Origin: Meghimatium bilineatum
Lineage: Eukaryota; Mollusca; Gastropoda; Stylommatophora; Philomycidae
Assembly: GCA_034231615.1 (NCBI GenBank)
Contig: CM067309.1
Span: 29,901,860-29,965,859, forward strand
Reading direction: 5' to 3'
Length of the DNA stretch: 64,000 nt
The position numbers and the translations under genes are program-made. Below are positions 53,830 to 63,734 of this stretch, piece after piece (position 1 is the first letter of the stretch; each line of letters starts with the position of its first letter). Below the pieces are notes generated by a model. That model did not search any database and was not told where the DNA came from. It saw nothing but the letters and a program-made list of their open reading frames with translations.

Positions 53830-54295
53830 ACATTCCCATATGAACATGACTTTAGATTGATTTATTAAAAACCATGCATGAACCGCTCAAATATACATGC
53901 AGACAACATACAAGGTGGGCAAGATACAGCCCACGGAGCGATCCCAGCCTGCGAACCCTCTAACTTGTCAGTTTGATTTTATATTAGTATATGCGCAAAC
54001 CCCTGACCTCTGACAATTCCAGAAAACAAGCTATCGCAGCCAAACTGTAAAACACGACACTAAACAGTCATCATAAAATAATTAAATTATTAAAATATCA
54101 AATCAAACCACTAAAACTAATATCACTAGCTGAAAACAGAGTTGCTCGCTGCCAATTTTCGTTTGATGTCCGACACAGTAACCATATAAACGTTAATTTC
54201 TGTAGCTTTATATAATAATCACATCGTTAATGTGTTTGTAAATATTCGCTTACGTTACCCACGTAGCACTAACATATATTAGTTGTATTGTGATA
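53830..54295. other. Unassigned stretch
   Basis: No repeat or coding frame that I can support. Confidence 0.4.
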
Positions 54296-54960
54296 AGTTC
54301 TCAAACTCCTGCTGTATATAGACTGTACATCAGAGCAAGAAATAAGCTGTGTCATGGCTTAGTTCAGAGAACGGAATGATCTGTGTCATGGCTTAGTTCA
54401 GAGAACGGAATGATCTGTGTCATGGCTTAGTTCAGAGAACGGAATGATCTGTGTCATGGCTTAGTTCAGAGAATGGAATGATCTGTGTCATGGCTTAGTT
54501 CAGAGAATGGAATGATCTGTGTCATGGCTTAGTTCAGAGAATGGAATGATCTGTGTCATGGCTTAGTTCAGAGAATTGAATGCTCTGTGTCATGGCTTAG
54601 TTCAGAGAACAGAATTCTCTGTGTCATGGCTTAGTTCAGAGAATGGAATGCACGTGTCATGGCTTAGTTCAGAGAATGAAATTCTCTGTGTCATGGCTTA
54701 GTTCAGAGAACAGAATGCATTGTGTAATGGTTTACAGCTTGATTTGTGTTATATCTGCATCGTACGATCGGACAGAAGCTACTTGAGCACGCATTTCGAT
54801 TCTGTATCACCTAATGGTGATATCAGTATCACCAAAGGGTGATACGATCAACCGCATCCTTAAACCTCCTTGGCGACCTCTTGTATTGTAGGTTATAGAG
54901 CATTAATCGTTGCTCCTCTTGAGAACTCAGGGCGACACAGACAATTATTAACATCATTAT
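54296..54960 (-). mobile_element. SINE-A copy with an internal segment amplified
   Basis: It begins AAGTTCTCAAACTCCTGC, and after the array continues AGAACAGAATGCATTGTGTA, ATGGTTTACAGC, then decayed SINE body with CCTCCTTGGCGACCTCTTGT and GTTGCTCCTCTTGAGAACTC. The order is that of the other minus-strand SINE-A copies. Confidence 0.8.
54337..54722. repeat. Minisatellite of about 35 bp made of a SINE-A segment, about 11 units
   Basis: The unit GTTCAGAGAACGGAATGATC, TGTGTCATGGCTTA equals the SINE-A segment GTCCGGAGAACGGAATGCGT, TGTGTCATGGTTTA. Units near the start are nearly identical and those at the end are diverged. Confidence 0.94.
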
Positions 54961-55228
54961 GCAGAGCAGTTAACGGGCTAGAACTTAACACAATAATGCA
55001 TAAAATATATACATTATTTATGTGTTGTACCATTTACTAACATAGAAATTTGTACACGAATACACATATTTATAATAAAGAATTACATTGTGTACACAAA
55101 ATGAAATGTGCATATACTGACACATGCTGTAAGACTAGCCAAGTTTGTCGGTACTTCTGATATATTTTTCTTGATCATATTATTCGTACTCTGAAAATAA
55201 CCCAATACGCTAGTTTACATATTATATA
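54960..55228. other. Unassigned AT-rich stretch
   Basis: Nothing that I can assign. Confidence 0.4.
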
Positions 55229-55232
55229 GTTT

Positions 55233-55296
55233 CAGGTTTGGTTGGTTGGTTGGTTGTTTGGCTGGTCGGCTGGCTGGTTGGTTGGTTGGTTGGTTG
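55233..55296. repeat. (GGTT)n-type microsatellite
   Basis: TTGG/GGCT tetranucleotide run of about 60 bp. Confidence 0.9.
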
Positions 55297-55718
55297 CAGA
55301 TCCAGCGGTCCATTTGCTCATGCCCTTTGACCTAATGCCATTAGACCTAAAAGCATTATATTGCTGGGAAGTCTGTGGATTTTCGGCCCACCCCGGGACA
55401 GAGTCAGAGAATAACTATCACACCTCCATGAAGCAAGGTTTCAACCTATGCACTGCTCCATCCACTGTAGCTAAGATAGGGTTCACTGTGCTCATTCCCC
55501 GCCACCAATTGACTACTGGTTATGTCGAACTTTTCTCTAGGCATGCAACCACATTTTCAAGTCAAAAGGATTGTCACATCCTGAGTCACTGTGCCTCTAT
55601 GATGGGTTTCAGCCATAGGAAAATAACAGTGCTGTCAGTTTCCTCCTCCCCAGTGCTGCACAGCACATCTCTGGCTCCCTCCCAACCACAGAGGGTGCAT
55701 ACATATATATTCAGGTAA
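55233..55718 (+). other. Unrecognised open frame between splice-like sites
   Basis: A frame of about 158 codons with no ATG at its start. It is bounded on the left by a TATATAGTTTCAG acceptor-like sequence and on the right, near 55714, by a TTCAG|GTAAAC donor-like sequence. The first 20 residues come from the GGTT microsatellite. The rest (for example ENNYHTSMKQGFNLCTAPST) has ordinary composition. I do not recognise a domain. It could be a host exon, a retroelement scrap or chance. Confidence 0.25.
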
Positions 55719-55899
55719 ACTTGAAACACATTTCAACAACAAAAATGATAGCATAATTGTATAGATGACGTGTCATGAAGCTTCTCTAAGAAGATAACCT
55801 CAATATAACAGCATGTCATCCACTAAGGTTTTCTGTTGCATGGGTGGTATGTCTAGTGGGCCATTGGTAAGACCTACAGACGCAACCACATGCGTTATA

Positions 55900-56055
55900 T
55901 AGTTTCAGAGAACGCAAGGTTCTGTGTCGGGGTTTACAGCTTAGCTACAATTTCTGCGGCTTCACTGCCTTTATCGTGGCTTTTTTATCACTCTAATCTA
56001 TGGAATGGGGTAGTCAACTCCTCTCCAACCTCGTTAGCCTCCTCTTTTTTTTTGT
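55900..56055 (-). mobile_element. SINE-A fragment, decayed
   Basis: TTCAGAGAACGCAAGGTTCT, GTGTCGGGGTTTACAGC and TATGGAATGGGGTAGTCAAC, then CCTCGTTAGCCTCCTC follow SINE-A minus-strand order. Confidence 0.65.
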
Positions 56056-56099
56056 TCGTCCATCACACGTGATGATGACCATTTGTTACATCCACATTT

Positions 56100-56760
56100 G
56101 AAAATTCAATTTTAGTTATGTCCTTGATTATGAGTTCGTAGATGGCTAATGAACCCTATTCGAGCTGTAAATGTCCTTGGACAGTTTGGACATGGAATGA
56201 CGACTGTAGACGGATCTTGGCTATCCGTGACTTTTTAACTGCTCTCCGCTGTTGAGCTGCTGCATTTCTCTTCTTTTCACAAGATGATGAGCTCTTTTTT
56301 ATTTTAGAACGCCATGTAGATCTATTTTGTGCAAGTTCTTCCCATGTATCGTGGTCTATTTCAAAGGCTTTCAGTGAGTTCTTTAACGAGTCCTTGTAGC
56401 GCTTCCTTTGGCCACCTTGAGATCGTATACCCTTCTCTAGCTCACCATAGAGAAGTATCTTTGGCAGACGATGGTCTGGCATACGCACCAAATGACCTGC
56501 CCAACGAATCTGTGTCTGCATCAAGGATCGTGTCAATGCTTGGGATACCAGCTCTATCAAGGACAGTGGTATCTGGAATCTTGTCTTGCCATCTGATGTT
56601 CATAACTTTTCTGAGACAATTTGTATGAAAATGATTGAGTTTTTTCACATGACGTCTATACACAGTCCATGTTTCACTAGCGTATAGCATCTTAAGACAA
56701 GCATGACAGATCGCAGTATTGATATTCTTGGCTCCAACGTGTGACCTAGGCAACATACCG
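56100..56760 (-). mobile_element. LINE C-terminal region with C2H2-like finger
   Basis: The minus strand reads LYASETWTVYRRHVKKLNHF, CLRKVMNIRWQDKIPDTTVL, DRAGIPSIDTI, then after a frameshift QIRWAGHLVRMPDHRLPKIL and GGQRKRYKDSLKNSLKAFEI. A further frame carries CPNCPRTFTARIGFISHL, then RTHN. It is better preserved than the plus-strand relative at 5390-6025, with two frame changes. Confidence 0.88.
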
Positions 56761-56764
56761 AGGC

Positions 56765-57235
56765 TGTTTGACTGAAGAAATGTGCTTACTCTAGCTAAAC
56801 TACAGTTGAAAGAGAATCTTGATCTCTCACCTTCATGGATGCATGTTTTCGTTACGCTTCAATTACTTCGCGATCATCTTTTCAACCTCAGTTCACGGTT
56901 GTTGTTTTTATTGTCATTTGTTGTATGTGTTGCGATTCGGGTTTGTGTCTTGATCTGAGATACTATGAGTGACCTCAACCGGTTGTTTTTACCTGTGTTT
57001 GCACAGGTAATTGTTCATTTTTGTAAGATTTAATTTGCCTTCGGTTGTCCCAATACTGTTCTAACGTGTAGTTTTTGTTGTTCTACTTCTCTGTCCATGT
57101 GTAGTTCTTGTTCTACCTTTCTGTCCATTTATGGTTCTTGTTGTTCTACTTCTGTAACAATGTGTAGTTCGACATATCTTTTACTGTGTTACTCGTGTTC
57201 TATGTCTCTAAACTGTTATTAGTTGACTTGACTCA
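56765..57235. other. Mostly unassigned, with a short repeat of about 43 bp
   Basis: Three loose units of GTTCTACTTCTCTGTCCATG, TGTAGTTCTTG lie at 57060-57170. The rest shows nothing. Confidence 0.5.
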
Positions 57236-57237
57236 TA

Positions 57238-57790
57238 CCTGATGGACACAGGTAACAGGAGCTCTAGAAACATACACATGATGGACACAGGTAACAGGAG
57301 CTCAAGAAACACACACATGATGGACACAGGTAACAGGAGCTCAAGAAACACACACATGATGGACACAGGTAACAGGAGCTCAAGAAACATACACATGATG
57401 GACACAGGTAACAGGAGCTCAAGAAACACACACATGATGGACACAGGTAACATGAGCTCAAGAAACATACACATGATGGACACAGGTAACATGAGCTCAA
57501 GAAACACACACATGATGGACACAGGTAACATGAGCTCAAGAAACATACACATGATGGACACAGGTAACATGAGCTCAAGAAACACACACATGATGGACAC
57601 AGGTAACATGAGCTCAAGAAACATACACATGATGGACACAGGTAACATGAGCTCAAGAAACACACACATGATGGACACAGGTAACATGAGCTCAAGAAAC
57701 ATACACATGATGGACACAGGTAACATGAGCTCAAGAAACACACACATGCCATAGAAGCAGATGACAGGAAGGAGCTCAAGAAACACACAC
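57238..57790. repeat. 39-bp minisatellite with alternating unit types, about 13-14 units
   Basis: The unit is CATGATGGACACAGGTAACA, TGAGCTCAAGAAACACACA. Two alternations exist: ACACACACA versus ACATACACA at the end, which alternates almost strictly unit by unit, and AACAGGAG (first five units) versus AACATGAG (later units). Both strands give 13-residue repeat frames (MMDTGNRSSRNTH; CVFLELMLPVSIM). I regard them as artefacts. Confidence 0.95.
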
Positions 57791-57799
57791 ATGGCATGG

Positions 57800-58555
57800 A
57801 ACCAGATGAGAGGAACTCAAGAGTAAGATGTGTGAAGAGAAGAACATTTTCAACTGTATCTGAGTTTTCTCTTTTCTACTTAGACACAATATCAGGAGAG
57901 CAGTCTTGCTCTTCTGGTTCCCGGTTTTCTGCAAATAAACAGCTAACACAGGCTCCTACTTGCACACAATTTATCACACACTCCATCTCCTCTGACAAGC
58001 AACCACTGCAGACGTTAAAGTTACCATTAAAATCACGAATTGGCGGATTTCTGCGGGTGATCGTGTGGCGATAATTTCTGATTTCCTGTTAACCTTTATA
58101 TTCAGGCATGCCAACAATAGCAGTGACTGGAAATGAACATTCTAGAGGTCAGTTTCCGGCTTGCAGATCAAATAACTGGAGCACTTACGCTTAATTCGAT
58201 CGCACACCCACTAATTTATGCGGTATTTTGAACAAACATTTATAGGTAGCTGGAGTGGGGGTAATGATGTTGTGCTCATGGAGAAATGAGCAATTTTAAC
58301 AAGTTGAAATGTTATGAATCGTAACGATGGGTCAGATTTTTTTTAGTTTTGTTTTAGTGGAGTTTTATTTTTAGATCATACTTAAATAGTATTCGATTGT
58401 TAGACGTACTATTTGCTAGAATGCAGTGATCAGTTGACTAGACAAGTTATTTCTCGGGAGACGAAAACCTCTCATGTTAGTTATAATATTTGACTGGACA
58501 ATAGGTCCCCAGAGCGCATAAATAGAGAATTATTTGACTAAACAAGTGGTTTCTT
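57800..58555. other. Unassigned stretch
   Basis: The plus-strand frame 57796-58074 (92 codons) shows no recognisable domain. Confidence 0.4.
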
Positions 58556-58557
58556 AG

Positions 58558-58800
58558 AGAAGTGTTTTTTTAGAGCATGTGATTTCGTAGAACAGTGTTT
58601 TTTTTAAGCATGTGATTTCTTAAAGCAGTGGTTTTTTTAATATATGATTTCTTAGAGTAGTGTTGTTTGTTTTTAGAGAATGTGGTTTTTAGAGCAGTGG
58701 TTTTTAGAGCATGCGGTTTTTTTAGAGCATGTGATTTCTTAGAGAATTTTATTTTAGAGCATGTGATTTCTTAGAGAAGTTTTTTTTTTAGAGCATATGG
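58558..58800. repeat. Minisatellite of about 33-36 bp, T-rich
   Basis: Units of TTAGAGCATGTGATTTCTTA, GAGCAGTGGTTTTTT with variable T runs. Confidence 0.88.
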
Positions 58801-58864
58801 TTTGTTGATACAAGGCTTCCAGGTGTGATCTAAGTACACAAGAACAACTCCAAAGGAGCAAATA

Positions 58865-59290
58865 ACATATCAGGTGACATACCGACTGGGGTAGGCGATC
58901 ATGGCTCTCCACAACTCTCTGTTTCCCTTATTATGTATTAGATTCGTTGTTTCCCTGTCGTGCCAGGCTGTTAAACTGTCTAACATTTTCTTACGTTGTC
59001 GCACTCTGTCTCTGTTGCCCTCAATCTTGCCTGTTATGCCTAAGTTCTCCAAACCTGACTGTCTCATGAAGTGGCCAAAAAATGACCCAAAAAAATGAAG
59101 ATTGTCATTTTCTTATATTATTGATTAAGCTCCGTCTCGTATTTAACTATTGCAACATCTTAACATTAGTTTCTCTGGCACTCCATTGTTTTCTCAGCAT
59201 TCTCCTGTAGAGCTACATCTATACTGCTTCTAATTTCCCAATTTCTCGTTTTCATTGTCCAAGACTCGCATCCATATGTTAGTATAGGAG
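58865..59290 (-). mobile_element. LINE C-terminal region
   Basis: The minus strand reads MRQSGLENLGITGKIEGNRD, RVRQRKKMLDSLTAWHD, RELWRAMIAYPSRYVT and a stop. Near 59180-59290 it reads PILTYGCESWTMKT-like coding, followed by IRSSIDVALQENAEKTM-like coding. About 40-60 codons between the parts are missing or decayed. It belongs to the family of 46080-46555. Confidence 0.82.
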
Positions 59291-59530
59291 TTATTGCACT
59301 GGCTACGCATTTGAGTGGTCCTGGGTTCATTCCCCAGTTGAGGTTGAAATGTTTTTCAGATCGTAACGACCCCAGGTCGACCCAGCCTTAATTAGGTACC
59401 GGATTAATCCGGGAAGTAAAAACTGCGAGGGAGAGGAGATGGCTACCGCCTTCATATAGCAGAGCTACTGAAATGTGAGATCGCTAATATCTCACATCCC
59501 TACGGCATTAATAAATGATATGGTTAACTT
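59288..59530 (+). mobile_element. tRNA-derived SINE (family D), slightly 5' truncated
   Basis: It starts at GCACTGGCTACGCATTTGAG, inside the tRNA-like head. The B-box-like GGGTTCATTCC is present. The body has CCGGATTAATCCGG (a perfect 14-bp palindrome), GGAAGTAAAAACTGCGAGGG and GAGATGGCTACCGCC. Confidence 0.88.
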
Positions 59531-59797
59531 TGGCTTCCGGTCAAAATGGCGAGTGAGAACGTATGTGTTTTCCTCGGTGTCAGTTTAAATCGAATGTTCC
59601 TCCTGAAAGCAACGGCAAACTACAGGAGTATTGTGCCAAGAAATTTTCTAAGGATGTGGTGAATAATTCTCATTGGAATTAGCGACTGTTAATTAAGTAT
59701 TACTATCATGTCAGATCACAATCTAACAAGTCGGGTTACAACCAGCAAAAGCAACCATGACAAAAGTAGTAGTAACACAAGTAACATAGTAGGCCTC

Positions 59798-60793
59798 ATC
59801 ATCTTCATCAAGTGCCGTCTCCGCAACGAAGGTTGCAACGTATCTCCAACATCTCCTGTCTCTTGTCTTGGTGGTGCACTATGCTAGACTGTAACCTGTC
59901 CATCGTGTAATGTTACTCTCCCACTTGTATCTCTGCCTACCTCTTGCTCGCTTCCCTTTGACTTTACCCTCAAGTAAGGTCTTCAATAAGGTGTCATGTC
60001 TTTTAATGTGTCCAAAGTATTTTATTTGCCTGATCTTTATTTCTCTTAGTAGTTCTTTCTTCATATTAAGTGTCTTTAGCACCTCTTTATTTGTTTTCTT
60101 CTCTTTCCATGATGTTCTCCCTATTCTTCTATATACCCACATCTCAAAGGCATCAATTTTGTCTTCTAATTGTTTATTTAGTGTCCATGTTTCTGAGCCA
60201 TACATTAATATGGAATAGATGTAGCATTTTATAATTCTCATTTTTAACTTGTTTGTAATTTGTTTAGATATTAATAATTTCCTCATGTCATTGAAGGTAC
60301 TTTTAGCCATTCCTATTCTCCTTTTAACTTCTGTTTCACATCTGCCATCATTTGTGACTATGTGTCCAAGATATTGATACTGTTTTACTTGTTGTAGTTT
60401 CTCTCCCTGTATGTTTATGTTTATCTCCTGTTCTTCTGTGTCTTTGCTGGTTTTTGTTTTTTGAATGTTTATATCCAGTCCATATTCATTACTTGATTTT
60501 TTGACTTGATCTAGTAGTCTTTGTAGTTCATGTTCACTTTCTGCTAAAAGAACAGTGTCATCTGCATATCTAATGTTGTTTATTATTTTCCCATTGATCT
60601 TGAGTCCTGGTGTTTCTTCTATATTTTTAAAGATATTCTCTGTGTAGATATTAAATAGGCTTGGTGATAAAATGCATCCTTGTCTTACCCCTCTTCTTAT
60701 TTCTATGTATGGAGAGTAGCTGTTTTCACACCTTATTGATGCAGTTTGTTCCCAATATATATTTCTAATCAGCCTGATGTCTTTATAGCAGGC
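59798..60793 (-). mobile_element. LINE, RT domain to 3' end, nearly open frame
   Basis: One minus-strand frame stays open from about 60793 to a TAG at 59879-59881, roughly 304 codons. It contains IRRGVRQGCILSPSLFNIYT, then IRYADDTVLLAESEHELQRL (the intact YADD active site), QYQYLGHIVTNDGRCETEVK, MYGSETWTLNKQLEDKIDAF, IKYFGHIKRHDTLLKTLLEG and RYKWESNITRWTGYSLA. After the TAG the same frame continues with TKTRDRRCWRYVATFVAETA and a GATGAAGATGATGAG tail, so a single nonsense change interrupts the terminal part. It is 5' truncated within RT. This is the best-preserved LINE in the window. Confidence 0.9.
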
Positions 60794-61345
60794 CTAAGTA
60801 AGATCAAAGGCAGTGTCAAGTTAGGAACATGGAATGTGAGAAGCATGTATCACGACAAAATACACATTATAACGAAAGATAAGAACCAAATTGTTTTTAC
60901 TACAAATATGTGTATTTCCTGTGGCGACATATGGATGTGAAGCATGGACACTAAATAAAACAGTGGCCAAGAGAATAACATCATTTGAATTAAAGTGTTA
61001 TAGAAGAGTTTTGAGAATACCATGGACAGCAAAGAAAACAAACCAGGGGGTGTTACGAACAATTAACGTCCAGGAAGGCTGGCTTCTGAACACCATATTA
61101 AAGAAAAAGCTAGATTTCTTCGGTCACATTAAGAGACACGATGGCATGGAGAGAGTTTTAATAGAGGGGATGATAGAAGGCAACAGGGGCAAAGGCCGAC
61201 CAAGACGCCGTAGGACAAAAGACATTCAAGAATGCCTGCGCATGTCACTGGAAGATGCAGGGCAACTTGCTCAAGACCGCGGAGAATTCAAGAAATCCAT
61301 AGGAAAGACTACGTTCTGGAAAGAATATGTCACTTGATGATGATG
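60785..61345 (+). mobile_element. Internally deleted LINE: endonuclease start joined to C-terminal region
   Basis: IKGSVKLGTWNVRSMYHDK (about 60798-60855) is the start of an APE-type endonuclease domain. Only about 35 bp later, in another frame, comes VATYGCEAWTLNKTVAKRIT (from about 60915), LKCYRRVLRIPWTAKKTNQG, LDFFGHIKRHDGMERVLIEG, then GKGRPRRRRTKDIQECLR, and GKTTFWKEYVT with a stop. The rest of the endonuclease and all of RT are missing. The C-terminal frame 60891-61337 is fully open. A TGATGATGATGG tail follows. Confidence 0.87.
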
Positions 61346-61439
61346 GTTAACTTTACTTACTATAAAAGTGATTGCACTGTAGAACTCTCTTCCTTACCTC
61401 TAATGACAAGGTCATATTACACATACATATTTTATAAAT

Positions 61440-61565
61440 GACTTATCATCATCATCATCAGGTGCCATGCCGGGTGGCGTAGGCGGTCATGGCTCTCCAC
61501 AGCTCTCTGTCCACGGTATTATGTATCAAAGTCGTTGTTGTTTCTTTGCCGTGCCAGGTTATGAT
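61440..61565 (-). mobile_element. LINE 3' terminal fragment
   Basis: The tail GATGATGATGATAAG (minus strand) is followed upstream by sequence matching the LINE end at 46480-46536 and 58865-58960 (GAGCCATGACCGCC on the minus strand). Confidence 0.75.
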
Positions 61566-61714
61566 ATATAAATGACTTATACATCAGATTAATGCAATAT
61601 ATTTTTAAAAAAATAACGAATAAGAATCATAAAAATTATGACAGGCATAGATAATACTAATGTGTTGAACATTTAGAAATAAAGCATTGAACAATATAAT
61701 GTCACGTTCTCCAC

Positions 61715-62072
61715 TGAAATGAAATGTGTGAGACGTATGATTGTAGTTAGCTTGAGAGACAAAATCAGGAATGAAGCACTAAGGAAACAATTAGGGATCA
61801 AGTCAAAATAGAATACATCCAGAAACAACAAGTGAAATGGTACGGCCACATAACCAGACAGAAAGAGCAAAGTATTATCAAAAAAAACACAACAAAGAAT
61901 ACGAAAATAGTCGACCTATTATACGCCCTCGTAAAAGGTGGATAGTGTATTAGAGACACTCGGAAATATAACAGCGGGAGAGGCAAATTGAAGGGCAAAA
62001 GACCGTACACTCACTCTCCCCTAAACACCGAAAGTTACATGAGGACAGAAAGAAGAAGAAGAAGAACAATAT
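61715..62072 (+). mobile_element. LINE C-terminal fragment with (AAG)n tail
   Basis: It reads MKCVRRMIVVSLRDKIRNEA, LRKQLGIK, then in another frame VEYIQKQQVKWYGHITRQKE, then RPIIRPRKRW. The 3' end has GGACAGAAAGAAGAAGAAGA. Frames are broken. Confidence 0.75.
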
Positions 62073-62074
62073 AC

Positions 62075-62510
62075 AGCTGGTATAAGCAGCAGATGGTATA
62101 CAGTATCCAACATTGAAATGAACGTAGCACAATCTCCTACATGCTTATGCCTGCAAAGGAAAATATATCTCTCAAAAACAGACAAGAAATATTGTCTGAA
62201 GGCCATCTGTGACAAAAGCAACGAGGATCCGGAGATTTAAATATTAGTTCATCCATCGTGAATACAATGACAGTCGTGAAAGTTGACACTCGGAGACCTG
62301 TGAGAAAATGTCAGAACTAAATATAGAACTAGTGGAATCAGAGGTCGCTAGTTGTCTGGTTGTCATGAATGAGATGAAATAATTGAGAAAATAACTTGGA
62401 ATTCACTAAGACATGATGAGATTCACGAGGTATGTGAAGGTGTGCAAGATGCAGAGGACAACGGAAGAAGCAGCGATGATATGGAATTTCAGTGTTATAG
62501 TGTCCAAGCA
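62075..62510. other. Unassigned stretch
   Basis: Short frames only, without recognisable domains. Confidence 0.4.
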
Positions 62511-62519
62511 TTTAGGCGA

Positions 62520-63020
62520 GCATGTACTGGTACTCTCTATTGAATGCCCAGGCATAGAGTGGAGGCTTTTACGAGTACTCTCTATTGAAGAGGTAAATAG
62601 CAGTGATAGCATATAGGGCAGATATGTGCGGGTAGTAAAGTAAAAAATGTAAAGTAAGCCATAGCATTTGTTAATGCAGTAGGGGTGTGAGATGTTAGCG
62701 ATCTCACACTTCAGAGGCTCTGCAAATGAGGACGGTAGCCATCTCCTCTCGCAAGCAATCTTTACTTCCCGGATTAATCCGGTACCCATTTAAGGCTGGG
62801 TCGACCCGGGGGCCGTTGAGATCTGAAAAACATTTCCGCCTCAACTGGGGAATGAACTCACGACCACTCATATGCAAAGACAGTGCGCTAACCACTGCAC
62901 TAACACGGCTCCCATATATGTACCGTTACTCTCTATTGAATGCCCAGGCATATAGTGGGGGGCTTGTACGAGTACTCTCTATTGTAGAGGTAAATATCGA
63001 TGACTGTCGGGCATAAGGCA
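62520..63020. repeat. Direct duplication flanking a SINE
   Basis: TACTCTCTATTGAATGCCCA, then GGCATAGAGTGG and ACGAGTACTCTCTATTGAAG occur at about 62530-62600 and again at about 62930-63000, roughly 403 bp apart, on either side of the SINE-D copy. Within each copy TACTCTCTATTG itself occurs twice. Confidence 0.82.
62640..62920 (-). mobile_element. tRNA-derived SINE (family D)
   Basis: On the minus strand the head has TTAGTGCAGTGGTTAGCGCA (A-box-like) and GAGTTCATTCC (B-box-like). The body has CCGGATTAATCCGG and GAGATGGCTACCGTCC, ending at CTCACACCCCTAC. It is the most complete head of the three copies. Confidence 0.9.
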
Positions 63021-63104
63021 TGACATAATTGTAGATCTATGTACATTAAGTGTCTCATTGATCTCAAAAGCTATATTAACGTAAGTTATCAGTTGCACTT
63101 CACG

Positions 63105-63390
63105 ACCATGTGTTGCCAGGACTCGAGAAGGGAGCAAAGAACAGCACCACTTTTATATTCAACGCATGTCGTAAGAGGCGACTAAGGACAATATGGGATG
63201 GAGTTGGCTATCCCATCCCATATAGGGCCAGTGACCCAAAACCATGATGAAGCCGGATTTGGCATGCCGAAAGGCGCAGATATCGCAGCAATGTAATGAA
63301 CCATGAAACAACGCATTCCGTTCTCCGGAGTACATCCTGTCAATCTGTAGGAGTTTGAGAACGTACGCAGAAGAAGACGAAGCAGAAAGT
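63105..63390 (+). mobile_element. SINE-A copy, near full length
   Basis: GTGTTGCCAGGACTCGAGAA, then CATGTCGTAAGAGGCGACTA, GGCATGCCGAAAGGCGCAGA, TATCGCAGCAATG, GGAGTACATCCTGTCAATCT, GAGAACGTACGCAGAAGAAG. It directly precedes an array. Confidence 0.9.
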
Positions 63391-63409
63391 TGCACTTTAG
63401 AAAGATCAT

Positions 63410-63705
63410 CTACCGGGATATGTGCTTCTGCTTATTGCAGTGTATCACAACAGTGATAATTCTGCTTATTGCAGTGTATCACAACAGTGATAATTCTGCT
63501 TATTGCAGTGTATCACAACAGTGATACTTCTGCTTATTGCAGTGTATCACAACAGTGATAATTCTGCTTATTGCAGTGTATCACAACAGTGATACTTCTG
63601 CTTATTGCAGTGTATCACAACAGTGATACTTCTGCTTATTGCAGTGTATCACAACAGTGATACTTCTGCTTATTGCAGTGTATCACAACAGTGATACTTC
63701 ACAAA
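63410..63705. repeat. 34-bp minisatellite, about eight units
   Basis: The unit contains TTCTGCTTATTGCAGTGTAT, then CACAACAGTGATAC. Units are nearly identical except for GATAATTC versus GATACTTC. The unit has a short inverted repeat (GTATCACAACAGTGATAC). Confidence 0.96.
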
Positions 63706-63734
63706 AATGATCTACAGGTAAATGTTTTGCTGCT

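Noticed and set aside
53440..53860. Overlapping frames of 104-121 codons on both strands
   Set aside because: 60-bp tandem repeat with a period divisible by three; all frames stay open by construction.
57208..57797. Three frames of 170-194 codons, one looking like a membrane protein
   Set aside because: All come from the 39-bp minisatellite; the hydrophobic minus-strand repeats are a by-product.
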